Of a stretch of 64,000 nucleotides of DNA, positions 43,962 through 51,977 are shown piece by piece. The DNA is taken from assembly GCA_028345095.1 (NCBI GenBank), contig JAOMCQ010000002.1, positions 1 to 64,000 of the forward strand, written 5' to 3'. How positions within the stretch are numbered: position 1 is the first letter of the stretch; every line of letters begins with the position of its first letter. The DNA is from Candidatus Nitrosopelagicus sp. Its GTDB lineage: Archaea; Thermoproteota; Nitrososphaeria; Nitrososphaerales; Nitrosopumilaceae. The translations under genes were made by a program, and so were the position numbers. Below the pieces are notes generated by a model. The model was not told where the DNA came from. It worked only from the letters and a program-made list of their open reading frames with translations, and made no database searches.

Positions 43962-44795
43962 TCATAATGAATTTGTTTCCATATAATTCTCAAAAGATGT
44001 AAAATCAAAATTTTCCAATAATTCATTCATTCGTGAATATGCTTTTTTGATATTATGAAAAGTCACAAAATTCGGTTTAAATGGAAGTGCGATGTCAGGC
44101 ATAAATTCAGGAGTTAACTCCCATGAATGAATGAAAAATGTTGCTGGAATGTTATTTTTTTCATAATTTTTTATTGTATTTTTTGTGATTTTCATAGGCA
44201 AAGAACGAAGATAAAATCCACCCGCAGCAGGGATTTTTTTTCCAAAGAATTTCTTTATGGCTAGCGGAAATTCAATTATTTTGCCATTAATGTCATTTTT
44301 GTCTAGAGAATTTTGACTGATTCTATATGGACCTTCTTGTGCAGTAGGCATTCCGTAAAGATCTGATTTTGCAGGAACAATACTACTATCATAAACATAA
44401 TGATGTTTTTCTAATTTATCAATAAGCCAAGAACTATTTTGATTAAGAGAAAAAGTTGGAGCACGGAAACCTTTTGATTTTCCATCGGATAAGTTATCAA
44501 ATTCATCTAACTCATCATCAAATTTTTCAGAAAAATTTGATGAATCTAATCGGTCATGATGCATAGTATGAAAAGCAATTTCATGACCATTATCAATTAT
44601 CTTATCAAGTAATTCAGGGTTGTCATAAAGAAGTTCACCAACTAAAAAAAATGTTGCTGATGTTTCATTTTTATTTAATAATTCTAAAATTTTATCCATA
44701 CCTTGAAACATTGTTGGTTTTTTCTCTGTTGTAATGTATGGTTGAACTAATTGTGGATGATACCAATCTTCAAAATCAATTCCTAAAATATTCAT
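43962..44795 (-). CDS. Polysaccharide deacetylase (NodB-type)
   Basis: 277 residues of the carbohydrate esterase 4 fold. GIDFEDWYHP at 5-14 carries the catalytic Asp, FHTMHHDRLD near 72-81 the zinc-binding His pair, FRAPTFS near 104-110 and IVPAKSDLYG follow, and FFIHSWELTPEF near 215 is the late His motif. The DFEDWYH start marks the group found with exosortase and other polysaccharide systems. Removes N-acetyl groups from an amino sugar. No signal peptide is visible. It lies nine bases after an acetyltransferase-type gene, suggesting deacetylation and re-acylation of the same sugar. Confidence 0.87.
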   Translation of the reverse strand: MNILGIDFEDWYHPQLVQPYITTEKKPTMFQGMDKILELLNKNETSATFFLVGELLYDNPELLDKIIDNGHEIAFHTMHHDRLDSSNFSEKFDDELDEFDNLSDGKSKGFRAPTFSLNQNSSWLIDKLEKHHYVYDSSIVPAKSDLYGMPTAQEGPYRISQNSLDKNDINGKIIEFPLAIKKFFGKKIPAAGGFYLRSLPMKITKNTIKNYEKNNIPATFFIHSWELTPEFMPDIALPFKPNFVTFHNIKKAYSRMNELLENFDFTSFENYMETNSL

Positions 44796-44804
44796 TATAA
44801 TCTA

Positions 44805-45338
44805 TTAATGATTTATTTTTTTTACAACTCTTGCAGGGTTGCCTATTGCAATACAATAATCTGGAATATCTTGTGTGACAACACTTCTTGGAGATATTAT
44901 AGAATTTTCTCCAACAGTTACACCAGCAATAATTATTGCACCAGGATTAATTACTGCGCCAGATTTTATTTTAACTTTTGAAATTTTTCTAGGAAATTCA
45001 CCTTGTTTTAAAAAAAGATTTGCAGATGGATTACTATGTGCAAATATCATTGAATTTGAACCAAGAGTGACATTATTACCAATTTCTACCATTTGTGGAT
45101 AGATAAGATCAATTAAGACATATGGGTTAAAATGACAGTTTTTTCCAATTTTAACACCACGTGCTTTTTGCATCTGAATTGAAAAATTTGAACTTGGGGA
45201 AGAATATGATAGAGAATGAAGAATCCAACTTCGTAAAAATTTTAATTTCATCTTAAGACGGCCAAAACTTCCAGAATAGCCATAGTATTCCATTACTTCT
45301 TTCTCATTTATTGGGAAAGCATCATTTTCATCACTCAT
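44805..45338 (-). CDS. Hexapeptide-repeat acyltransferase
   Basis: 177 residues. The C-terminal half is a left-handed beta-helix of imperfect hexapeptides (VEIGNNVTLG, VKIKSGAVINPGAIIIAGVTVGEN), and IFAHSNPSA near 113 contains the likely catalytic His. Ends in NPARVVKKI, typical of the WcaF/Maa group. Transfers an acyl group, normally from acetyl-CoA, to a sugar hydroxyl or amine. It is divergent from the FkbH-ACP cassette and precedes a polysaccharide deacetylase, so an acyl-ACP donor made next door is possible (inference). Confidence 0.85.
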   Translation of the reverse strand: MSDENDAFPINEKEVMEYYGYSGSFGRLKMKLKFLRSWILHSLSYSSPSSNFSIQMQKARGVKIGKNCHFNPYVLIDLIYPQMVEIGNNVTLGSNSMIFAHSNPSANLFLKQGEFPRKISKVKIKSGAVINPGAIIIAGVTVGENSIISPRSVVTQDIPDYCIAIGNPARVVKKINH

Positions 45339-45504
45339 ACAAATTTCGTTTGATTTTTGCTTCTAAAGCTTACTGATAAAAAATTGATGATCTTTTTACC
45401 AATAATGATATTTCTCTTCATAATCATAAGAATGAGACATTTTCATTAGATGACTGAAGTTTCCTACACAAGATTTATTGTTGAAATTGAAATTTAGTGA
45501 ATAA

Positions 45505-47250
45505 ATGGAAAAAAAACTATCAGAATACCTATCATTAGCTAAAAATATCAATATTTCAAAAAATGAGAAAAAGATTAAGGTTGGAATTCTTGGGAGTTTC
45601 ACGTTAAATGGATTAGATGAATGTCTTAAGGTAAAATGTTCAGAGCAAAATATTGATTACGAATCATACATAGGAAACTATAATCAATATAATCAAGAAA
45701 TTCTTAATTCAGAAAGTGGATTATACAAATTTGAACCAGATATTACATTTTTAATAATTGATAATAGAACAATTCTTGGAGATTTATTTCATAATCCATA
45801 TTCAGTATCAGATAAAAAACGTAGAGAAATAGTTGATGAAAAATTTGGAGAAATAAAAAATCTGATAGAGATTTTCCAAGAGAAATTAAATAAAAAATTA
45901 GTAATATGTAATTTTCATATTCCTTATTTTTCTTCAATTGGAATAATTGAAAATAAATCTGATTTTGGATTTCACGAGATGATAAACGAATTAAATAAAA
46001 AATTAGTTAATTTTGTAAAAGTAAAAAATTCTATATTTATTTTCGATTATAATCAATTCGTGGTAAAACATGGTGAAAAAAATGTTTTTAATTATAAACA
46101 ATTTTTTCTTGGAGACATAAAAATTGCATTTGATTATATTCCATTTTTTGCTAATGATTTAATTGGATATATCAAACCAATTTTAGGTCTTAACAAAAAA
46201 TGTATTGTGTTAGATCTTGATAACACATTATGGGGTGGAATTGTAGGTGAAGATGGATTTGATGGGATAGAACTTGGACATTCATCAAATGGAAAAGCAT
46301 TTGTAGAATTTCAAAAACAACTTTTATCATTATGGCAACAAGGAATTATTCTTGCAATTAATAGTAAAAATAATTTAGATGATGCAATTAAAGTAATTAA
46401 AGAACATCCAGATATGATATTAAGAGAAAAACATTTTGCCAGTATCAAAATTAATTGGAATGATAAAGCTCAAAATTTAGTTGATATTTCAGAAGAAATT
46501 AATATTGGATTCAATAGTATGGTTTTTTTTGATGATGATAAATTAAATCAAGAAAGAATAAGAAATGAATTTCCAGAAGTGTTGACTATTGATTTGCCAA
46601 AGGATCCATCTCAATATACAGAAATACTAACAGATCTTAATGATTTCAATGTATTACAGAATACAGAAGAGGATTCAAAGAGAGGAGAAATGTATGCACA
46701 GCAAAGACAACGTAATCAATTCAAAGAGACAGTTTCAAATTTGGAACAGTTTTTAAATCAATTAGAAATTAAAGTAAAGATTAAAAAATCAAATGAGTTT
46801 ACAATTCCTCGAATCTCTCAACTTACCTTAAAAACTAATCAATTCAATTTAACGACAAGGAGATATCAAGAAGAAGATATCAAGAAATTTGTCAATGATG
46901 GTAATTATTTAGTTGGATGTGCTCAAGTAACAGACAAGTTTGGGGATAACGGTATTACAGGGGCATTTATTGTAAAGAAAGAAAATAACATATGGACATT
47001 GGACACATTTCTTTTGAGCTGTAGGGTCATGGGTCGAGGTGTTGAAGATGCAATTTTATCACATATTATTGATGATGCAAAAAGGAACAATGTAAAAGAA
47101 GTAAAGGCAGAGTTCATACACACTGCAAAAAATAAACCAGCAGAAAATTTTTTGAAAGATTTTGGATTCATTAAACAAGAAAATTATTGGAACTATAAAT
47201 TAAATAATGATGTAGAATATCCAAATCACTTGGAGATGGAAGTAGAATAA
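45505..47250 (+). CDS. FkbH-like HAD phosphatase/acyl transferase with GNAT domain
   Basis: 581 residues: an N-terminal region (1-225) with an SGNH-like start (KVGILGSFTLNG), the HAD-IIIC domain with LDLDNTLWGG at 236-245 (catalytic Asp237 and Asp239), and a C-terminal GNAT-like part (ISQLTLKTNQFNLTTRRY, then VMGRGVEDA). FkbH-type enzymes take 1,3-bisphosphoglycerate, remove phosphate and load the glyceryl group onto an ACP; relatives in surface-glycan loci make hydroxyacyl-ACP. An ACP gene begins in its stop codon (TAATG). ATG at 45505. Confidence 0.88.
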   Translation: MEKKLSEYLSLAKNINISKNEKKIKVGILGSFTLNGLDECLKVKCSEQNIDYESYIGNYNQYNQEILNSESGLYKFEPDITFLIIDNRTILGDLFHNPYSVSDKKRREIVDEKFGEIKNLIEIFQEKLNKKLVICNFHIPYFSSIGIIENKSDFGFHEMINELNKKLVNFVKVKNSIFIFDYNQFVVKHGEKNVFNYKQFFLGDIKIAFDYIPFFANDLIGYIKPILGLNKKCIVLDLDNTLWGGIVGEDGFDGIELGHSSNGKAFVEFQKQLLSLWQQGIILAINSKNNLDDAIKVIKEHPDMILREKHFASIKINWNDKAQNLVDISEEINIGFNSMVFFDDDKLNQERIRNEFPEVLTIDLPKDPSQYTEILTDLNDFNVLQNTEEDSKRGEMYAQQRQRNQFKETVSNLEQFLNQLEIKVKIKKSNEFTIPRISQLTLKTNQFNLTTRRYQEEDIKKFVNDGNYLVGCAQVTDKFGDNGITGAFIVKKENNIWTLDTFLLSCRVMGRGVEDAILSHIIDDAKRNNVKEVKAEFIHTAKNKPAENFLKDFGFIKQENYWNYKLNNDVEYPNHLEMEVE

Positions 47251-47489
47251 TGTCAAAAGAGGTTTATGGCATAGTTGCTAAAGTATTCTCAATTTCGGAA
47301 TCAGATGTCAATGACTCTTCCAGTCCAGAGAATATTGAATCATGGGATTCATTTAATGGCCTAATACTTGTTGATGAACTTGAATCTCATTATAATATCA
47401 AATTTACAATTTCAGAAATTACAAATGTTAAGAATGTTGCAGACATAAAAAAACATCTAAAAAATCATAATGTTGAATTAAATGAATGA
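47250..47489 (+). CDS. Acyl carrier protein
   Basis: 79 residues. ESWDSFNGLILVDELE at 30-45 holds Ser34, the phosphopantetheine attachment site; the usual DSL is DSF here. The acidic helices II and III and overall length match ACPs and stand-alone carrier proteins. Archaea generally make no fatty acids with ACP, so the carrier must serve a special pathway. It overlaps the FkbH gene by one base and the MaoC gene by eight, so the four genes form one unit. The AcpS at its end would modify Ser34. Confidence 0.92.
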   Translation: MSKEVYGIVAKVFSISESDVNDSSSPENIESWDSFNGLILVDELESHYNIKFTISEITNVKNVADIKKHLKNHNVELNE

Positions 47490-47913
47490 TGAATTATTAG
47501 AATATACCTTTGACAAAATAGAAATAGGATTAAAAAAGGATTTTCAAATAAAAATTACTGAATCTTTAGTTAATGATTTTGCAAAAATATCTGGTGATTT
47601 TAGCCCAATTCATATGAATGAGAATTATGCAAAAGGAACAATTTTCAAAAAAAGAATTGTTCATGGAATGTTACTATCATCTCTATTATCCAGAATTCAG
47701 GGGATGTATTTACCAGGAAAACATGCATTATATTTTTCCCAATCATTGAATTTTCGAAATCCATGTTTCATTGATGATATAATTACAGTTTCAGGTACGG
47801 TAATTGCTAAAAGTGAATCCACAAAAATTTTAAAAATTGAATCAATAATAAAAAATCAAAATAATGAAATTATTGTATCAGGAATAGGTCGTGTAATTGT
47901 AAGAGATGATTGA
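47482..47913 (+). CDS. MaoC-like (R)-specific enoyl-thioester hydratase
   Basis: 143 residues, hot-dog fold. The catalytic Asp39/His44 pair sits in SGDFSPIHMNENYA, and RIVHGMLLSSLLS near 58-70 is the overhanging helix motif of the PhaJ/MaoC family. These enzymes hydrate a trans-2-enoyl-CoA (or -ACP) to the (R)-3-hydroxy compound or run in reverse. ATG at 47482, overlapping the ACP gene by eight bases. With ACP it could form or dehydrate a 3-hydroxyacyl group destined for a sugar. Confidence 0.88.
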   Translation: MNDELLEYTFDKIEIGLKKDFQIKITESLVNDFAKISGDFSPIHMNENYAKGTIFKKRIVHGMLLSSLLSRIQGMYLPGKHALYFSQSLNFRNPCFIDDIITVSGTVIAKSESTKILKIESIIKNQNNEIIVSGIGRVIVRDD

Positions 47914-48259
47914 AATATTTGGAATTGGAATAGATATAGTAAATATTCAAAAATTTAAGAAAAAACCTTTTAAAAAAAATCAAAATTTCTACAAACGAAT
48001 TTTTTCTGAATCAGAAATTGAATATTGTTTAAAATTTAAAAATCCATATGAAAGATTTGCGGGTAAATTTGCAATTAAAGAGGCAGTGACAAAGTCTATC
48101 CAAACTAAGATTGGTTTTTCACAAATTGAAATTTCATATAATAAATCAAAACCAGTCATAAAACTAAAAAAAGTATCAAAAAAATATGAATTTATTATTT
48201 CAATTTCACATGAGAGTGACTTTGCAATTGCGGTCGTAATCTCAGAAAATATTAACTAA
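47906..48259 (+). CDS. acpS: Holo-ACP synthase (4'-phosphopantetheinyl transferase, AcpS type)
   Basis: 117 residues, the AcpS size. GIGIDIVNIQKF at 6-17 has Asp10, and FAGKFAIKEAVTKS at 51-64 has Glu59, the two magnesium-binding residues of the family. It transfers phosphopantetheine from CoA to the ACP serine. The ATG lies eight bases before the end of the MaoC gene. Presence of both carrier and activating enzyme in one operon shows that the carrier protein is meant to be used. It converges with the opposite GT2 gene, overlapping by eight bases. Confidence 0.92.
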   Translation: MIEIFGIGIDIVNIQKFKKKPFKKNQNFYKRIFSESEIEYCLKFKNPYERFAGKFAIKEAVTKSIQTKIGFSQIEISYNKSKPVIKLKKVSKKYEFIISISHESDFAIAVVISENIN

Positions 48260-49292
48260 TTTTTTGTTTAACTCTTTTACTCAGCCTAGTTAATATAGAA
48301 TTGAATGTAGTATTCATTGAGTTTTGTGATACATTAGTTGGTACAAAAATTTGATCAGGAAATTCTTGGATAAGTTTATCATCTGAAATTATTTTGAGAT
48401 TTTCTAATTCAGTATATTTTTTTTCAATTAGTTCCTTATTATTTCGAATATCTAATTCTGCTTTAATCTTTGCACCAAGAAATCCTTTTGAAATGTAAAA
48501 TGCCCAAACAAACAAATCTACTAAAATCAATGAAAGATTCATTTTTTTATATGTGCTTTTAGAAAAATGAGTGAGAAGACAGTATTTTCGATTTCGCTCT
48601 AACCAATAAAATTTCTTTGATGACCATTTTAATGAATAACTTTCAACATGAAATATTTTTGATTTTGGTACATAGTATGAATTTATTCCAAGTTGTGCTG
48701 CACGCCAACCCAAATCTAGATCATCGTGATATAAAAATAGAAAATCATCTAACAGCCCAACTTTTTGAAAAACAGTTTTTGAAGTGAAAAGACACGTTCC
48801 AGATGCATAACCAATTTTTTCAATATGCTCTTCTTTTGAAATATTCTTTTTTCCTTTATCCCTAGCAAATCCAAATCCAAAGACGTGGATCATATTACCA
48901 GTACTCTGTATAATATCAGTCTCATTTAATGAAAGAATTTTTGGTTGATATAATCCATCTCCGAATTCATTATGTGCAGAAATTAATTCATTAATCCAAT
49001 TAGGTTCAACAATTGTATCTGGATTTAATATAACAAGAAAATCACCTTTTGCTTCTCTAATACCTATGTTATTTCCTTCACAGTATCCAAAATTTTTTTT
49101 ATTTTGAATTAATTTAATATCAGGATATTTTTCTTTACATATTTCCTGACTTTTATCCGTTGAAATATTATCAACCACAATTATTTCTAGATTTTGATAT
49201 ATTGATTTTTTAATAGAATTAATACAATTAAGCAGTAATTCTCCAGCATTGTAATTTAGAACAATAATACTGATTAATGGTTGTTCATTCAT
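48252..49292 (-). CDS. GT2 glycosyltransferase (rhamnosyltransferase-like)
   Basis: 346 residues. SIIVLNYNAGELLLNC at 8-23, VDNISTDKS near 41-49, NPDTIVEPNWINE near 94-106 (DxD-like), and LFLYHDDLDLGWRAAQLG near 187-204 with the ED/DD acidic pair. This fits the GT2 group of rhamnosyl- and other surface-glycan transferases. A possible amphipathic or membrane segment lies near 250-270. The dTDP-hexose genes next door on the same strand may supply its donor. Confidence 0.85.
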   Translation of the reverse strand: MNEQPLISIIVLNYNAGELLLNCINSIKKSIYQNLEIIVVDNISTDKSQEICKEKYPDIKLIQNKKNFGYCEGNNIGIREAKGDFLVILNPDTIVEPNWINELISAHNEFGDGLYQPKILSLNETDIIQSTGNMIHVFGFGFARDKGKKNISKEEHIEKIGYASGTCLFTSKTVFQKVGLLDDFLFLYHDDLDLGWRAAQLGINSYYVPKSKIFHVESYSLKWSSKKFYWLERNRKYCLLTHFSKSTYKKMNLSLILVDLFVWAFYISKGFLGAKIKAELDIRNNKELIEKKYTELENLKIISDDKLIQEFPDQIFVPTNVSQNSMNTTFNSILTRLSKRVKQKIS

Positions 49293-49344
49293 ATTTCAAA
49301 TTTTTCAACTTAGATATTTACTGTTACTAATCAAAAAGTTTCTC

Positions 49345-50388
49345 TTATAACGATATTTTTGATCCTTCCCCAAGTAGGAAAATTTTTTCATCTCCTGAGG
49401 AATTGTCTGTAATTTCTGAATTATTTGCAATAATACTATTTTTAATTTCTGCAGTAGAATTGATTTTACAATTTTCCATTATAATTGAATTTTCTATGCT
49501 GGATGCAAAGATAGTTGTATTATTACCAACACTAACATTTGGACCAATTGAAGAACCTGAAGAGATGTGACAATTCTCTCCAATTGTAACTAGACCATTA
49601 ATTTTTACATTTGATTCAATTATAGTACCTTCTCCAACTATATGATCTTCTATTCCTTTTTCAAGACGTTTTAATATTTTTTTAATGATTTCTCCATTAG
49701 CATGTAAAATATCATCTGGAGTTCCAGTATCCTTCCAATAATCAGTTATAGTTTCATAACTAATATTATTATTTTGTTTCAATAAATTATCTAATGCATC
49801 TGTTATTTCAAATTCATTACGCCAAGATGGCTTCAAATTATCTATGATTTCAAAGATTAATGGCGTTAGCAAGTAAATTCCAGTAACTGCAAGATTTGAT
49901 GAAGGATTTTTTGGTTTTTCTGTAATTTTTAAGATTTTTTTATTTTCAATATCTGCTATTCCAAATCTACTTGGATTATCTACTTCACAGAGCAAAACTG
50001 TAGCATCATAATCTGAATTTTTGAAATTTTCAACAAAATCTGTTATAGGTTTTTGTATAATATTATCTCCAAGAAAAACAAGGAATTTTTCATTATTTAC
50101 AAATTTCTTGCATAAACTAATTGCATGAGCAATACCTCGAGGTTCATCTTGTTCAATGTATGTTATATTTACACCAAATTTTTTTCCATTCCCATAATAC
50201 TCTTTAACTTTGTTTGAACCCACACCACCAATTATGATTGCAATTTCATCAATGCCTGCTTCTTTAATTGAATCTAAACAATATTCAGACATTGGTTTAT
50301 TTGCAATAGGTAAAAGTTGTTTTGGTCCAGTATGAGTAAGTGGTCTTAATCGAGTTCCGTGACCTCCATGAAGAATTATTCCTTTCAT
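49345..50388 (-). CDS. rmlA: Glucose-1-phosphate thymidylyltransferase, long form
   Basis: 347 residues: a nucleotidyltransferase domain (LHGGHGTRLRPLTHTGPKQL at 6-25, FLGDNIIQKP near 104) and a C-terminal left-handed helix of hexapeptides (VGEGTIIESNVKINGLVTIG near 250). The long archaeal/bacterial RmlA-type enzyme couples dTTP with glucose 1-phosphate; sugar-1-phosphate specificity is not certain. Located 23 bases after rmlB on the same strand, which supports a dTDP-hexose role. Confidence 0.88.
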   Translation of the reverse strand: MKGIILHGGHGTRLRPLTHTGPKQLLPIANKPMSEYCLDSIKEAGIDEIAIIIGGVGSNKVKEYYGNGKKFGVNITYIEQDEPRGIAHAISLCKKFVNNEKFLVFLGDNIIQKPITDFVENFKNSDYDATVLLCEVDNPSRFGIADIENKKILKITEKPKNPSSNLAVTGIYLLTPLIFEIIDNLKPSWRNEFEITDALDNLLKQNNNISYETITDYWKDTGTPDDILHANGEIIKKILKRLEKGIEDHIVGEGTIIESNVKINGLVTIGENCHISSGSSIGPNVSVGNNTTIFASSIENSIIMENCKINSTAEIKNSIIANNSEITDNSSGDEKIFLLGEGSKISL

Positions 50389-50411
50389 ATTATATCAAAA
50401 TATTATGACAA

Positions 50412-51407
50412 TTAATTAGAACTTTTCCAAGGAGTTGTGTCTTGTACAGTTTCTAAGTGAATTTTATTTAGAATTTCAGGATTATTGAGATACCAATTAA
50501 TTGTATTTTTCAATCCATCATCAAAACTGGTTTTTATTTTCCATCCTAAATCATTAGATATTTTTTGAGAATCCATACTATATCTGAGATCATGCCCAGG
50601 TCTATCCTCTACAAATTTGATTAGATTTTGGGGTTTATTCATTAATTTAAGAATTTTATTTACAATTGTTAGATTATCGACTTCGTTGTTTGCAGAAATA
50701 TTATAGGATTCACCAGATTTGCCGTTGAGTAATGCCATTAGAACAGCATCACAATGATCATCAACATGAATCCAATCTCTAATGTTAACACCTTTTCCAT
50801 AAATTGGAATCTCATTAGATTGATTTGCTAAAATAATTACTTTTGGTATTAATTTTTCAGGAAATTGTCGTGGACCATAATTATTAGTACATCTAGTAAT
50901 TATCACATCAGAATTATGTGTACTAACATAAGATTTTATCAAAAGTTCAGCAGCAGCCTTAGTTGCAGCATATGGATTGGATGGATTAAGTTGAGATTTT
51001 TCAGTAGCAGTACCAGTTGATAAGCTACCAAATACCTCATCAGTAGAAATTTGTATCATTCGTTTTTTTTGTTTTGTTATAATATCAAGAATAGTAAATG
51101 AACCTCGAATATTAGATACTAGAAAAGGATCTGCATTATCTATACTACGATCTACAAAAGATTCTGCTGCAAAGTTTACAACTGCATCACATTTTGAAAT
51201 TAATTCTTCCATTAATCGTCTATTTGTTATATTGCCTTTTACAAATTCATATTTTTCATTATTTTGAATTTCTGATAGATTGTTTTTATCTGCTCCATGT
51301 AATTCTGCATCTACATTAATTATCTCAAAATTGCTTGATTCCTTTAATAATTTCAATATGAAATTGCTACCAATAAAGCCTAAACCTCCAGTGACTAATA
51401 ATTTCAT
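50412..51407 (-). CDS. rmlB: dTDP-glucose 4,6-dehydratase
   Basis: 331 residues. TGGLGFIGSNFILKLL at 5-20 (NAD), NFAAESFVDRSIDNA near 78-92, QISTDEVFGSL near 118-128 and NPYAATKAAAELL near 143-155 (Tyr/Lys) are the diagnostic motifs. Produces dTDP-4-keto-6-deoxyglucose. No RmlD-type reductase or classical RmlC epimerase follows; instead a cupin (51525-51977) is divergent to it. Starts at ATG 51407 and shares a 117-base intergenic region with the cupin gene. Confidence 0.93.
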   Translation of the reverse strand: MKLLVTGGLGFIGSNFILKLLKESSNFEIINVDAELHGADKNNLSEIQNNEKYEFVKGNITNRRLMEELISKCDAVVNFAAESFVDRSIDNADPFLVSNIRGSFTILDIITKQKKRMIQISTDEVFGSLSTGTATEKSQLNPSNPYAATKAAAELLIKSYVSTHNSDVIITRCTNNYGPRQFPEKLIPKVIILANQSNEIPIYGKGVNIRDWIHVDDHCDAVLMALLNGKSGESYNISANNEVDNLTIVNKILKLMNKPQNLIKFVEDRPGHDLRYSMDSQKISNDLGWKIKTSFDDGLKNTINWYLNNPEILNKIHLETVQDTTPWKSSN

Positions 51408-51448
51408 AATAAAATAAACAGATTTTCTAGATTAATAAAATCTTGTAA

Positions 51449-51475
51449 TGATTCATTATCATTTTCTATGAATCA
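51449..51475. repeat. Inverted repeat between rmlB and cupin gene
   Basis: TGATTCAT and ATGAATCA, perfect eight-base arms separated by 11 bases, centred in the divergent gap. The spacing gives about two helical turns between half-sites, as for a dimeric regulator. A second, weaker inverted repeat (AGATTTT/AAAATCT) lies at 51420-51443. Confidence 0.4.
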
Positions 51476-51524
51476 ATATAATTAAGTCCAAACTTTTATT
51501 GGTAAATCAAGTTATTTTTTCATA

Positions 51525-51977
51525 ATGGATAATGAAAAATTTATCATCAGATTAGAAAAACATGATACTAAAGCAGTATCAAATGAAAAAATTAATGGTT
51601 CTCTAACAGTAATTTGGAGAGATTGGGACCAGATCTTAGAAAAAAATCCAGAAATGGTTTACGTGAGTAATGTGAATACAGGTGAGATCAAAGGTCCACA
51701 TATCCATACTAAACGAAATAGCTATTTCACATGTATACATGGAGAAGTATTATTCATCATTAAAGATGAAAATGGAAATTATATAGAAATCATTTCAAAT
51801 GAAAAAGAACCAATACTTGTGCATGTACCAAAAAATGTACCATCAGCACACATCAATCTTTCAAAAAATACATCAAGTGTTTTAGCATTAGCAGATGTTG
51901 CATGGAGACCAGACGACAATGAAATGAAAAATATAGAATTTTTAGATTACGATTGGAAAAAATGGAAAAAAGTTTGA
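51525..51977 (+). CDS. Cupin nucleotide-sugar isomerase-like protein (FdtA/WxcM-type)
   Basis: 150 residues. A single cupin: GPHIHTKRNSYFTCIHGEVLFII near 55-77 and VHVPKNVPSAHINLS near 104-118 match the dTDP-sugar 3,4-ketoisomerase and RmlC-like group. FdtA-type enzymes rearrange dTDP-4-keto-6-deoxyglucose to the 3-keto isomer, which suits a partner of RmlB. RmlC-type 3,5-epimerase is the alternative; its Tyr/His pair is not clear by eye. A TATA-like TTTTATT is about 28 bases before the ATG. Confidence 0.7.
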   Translation: MDNEKFIIRLEKHDTKAVSNEKINGSLTVIWRDWDQILEKNPEMVYVSNVNTGEIKGPHIHTKRNSYFTCIHGEVLFIIKDENGNYIEIISNEKEPILVHVPKNVPSAHINLSKNTSSVLALADVAWRPDDNEMKNIEFLDYDWKKWKKV

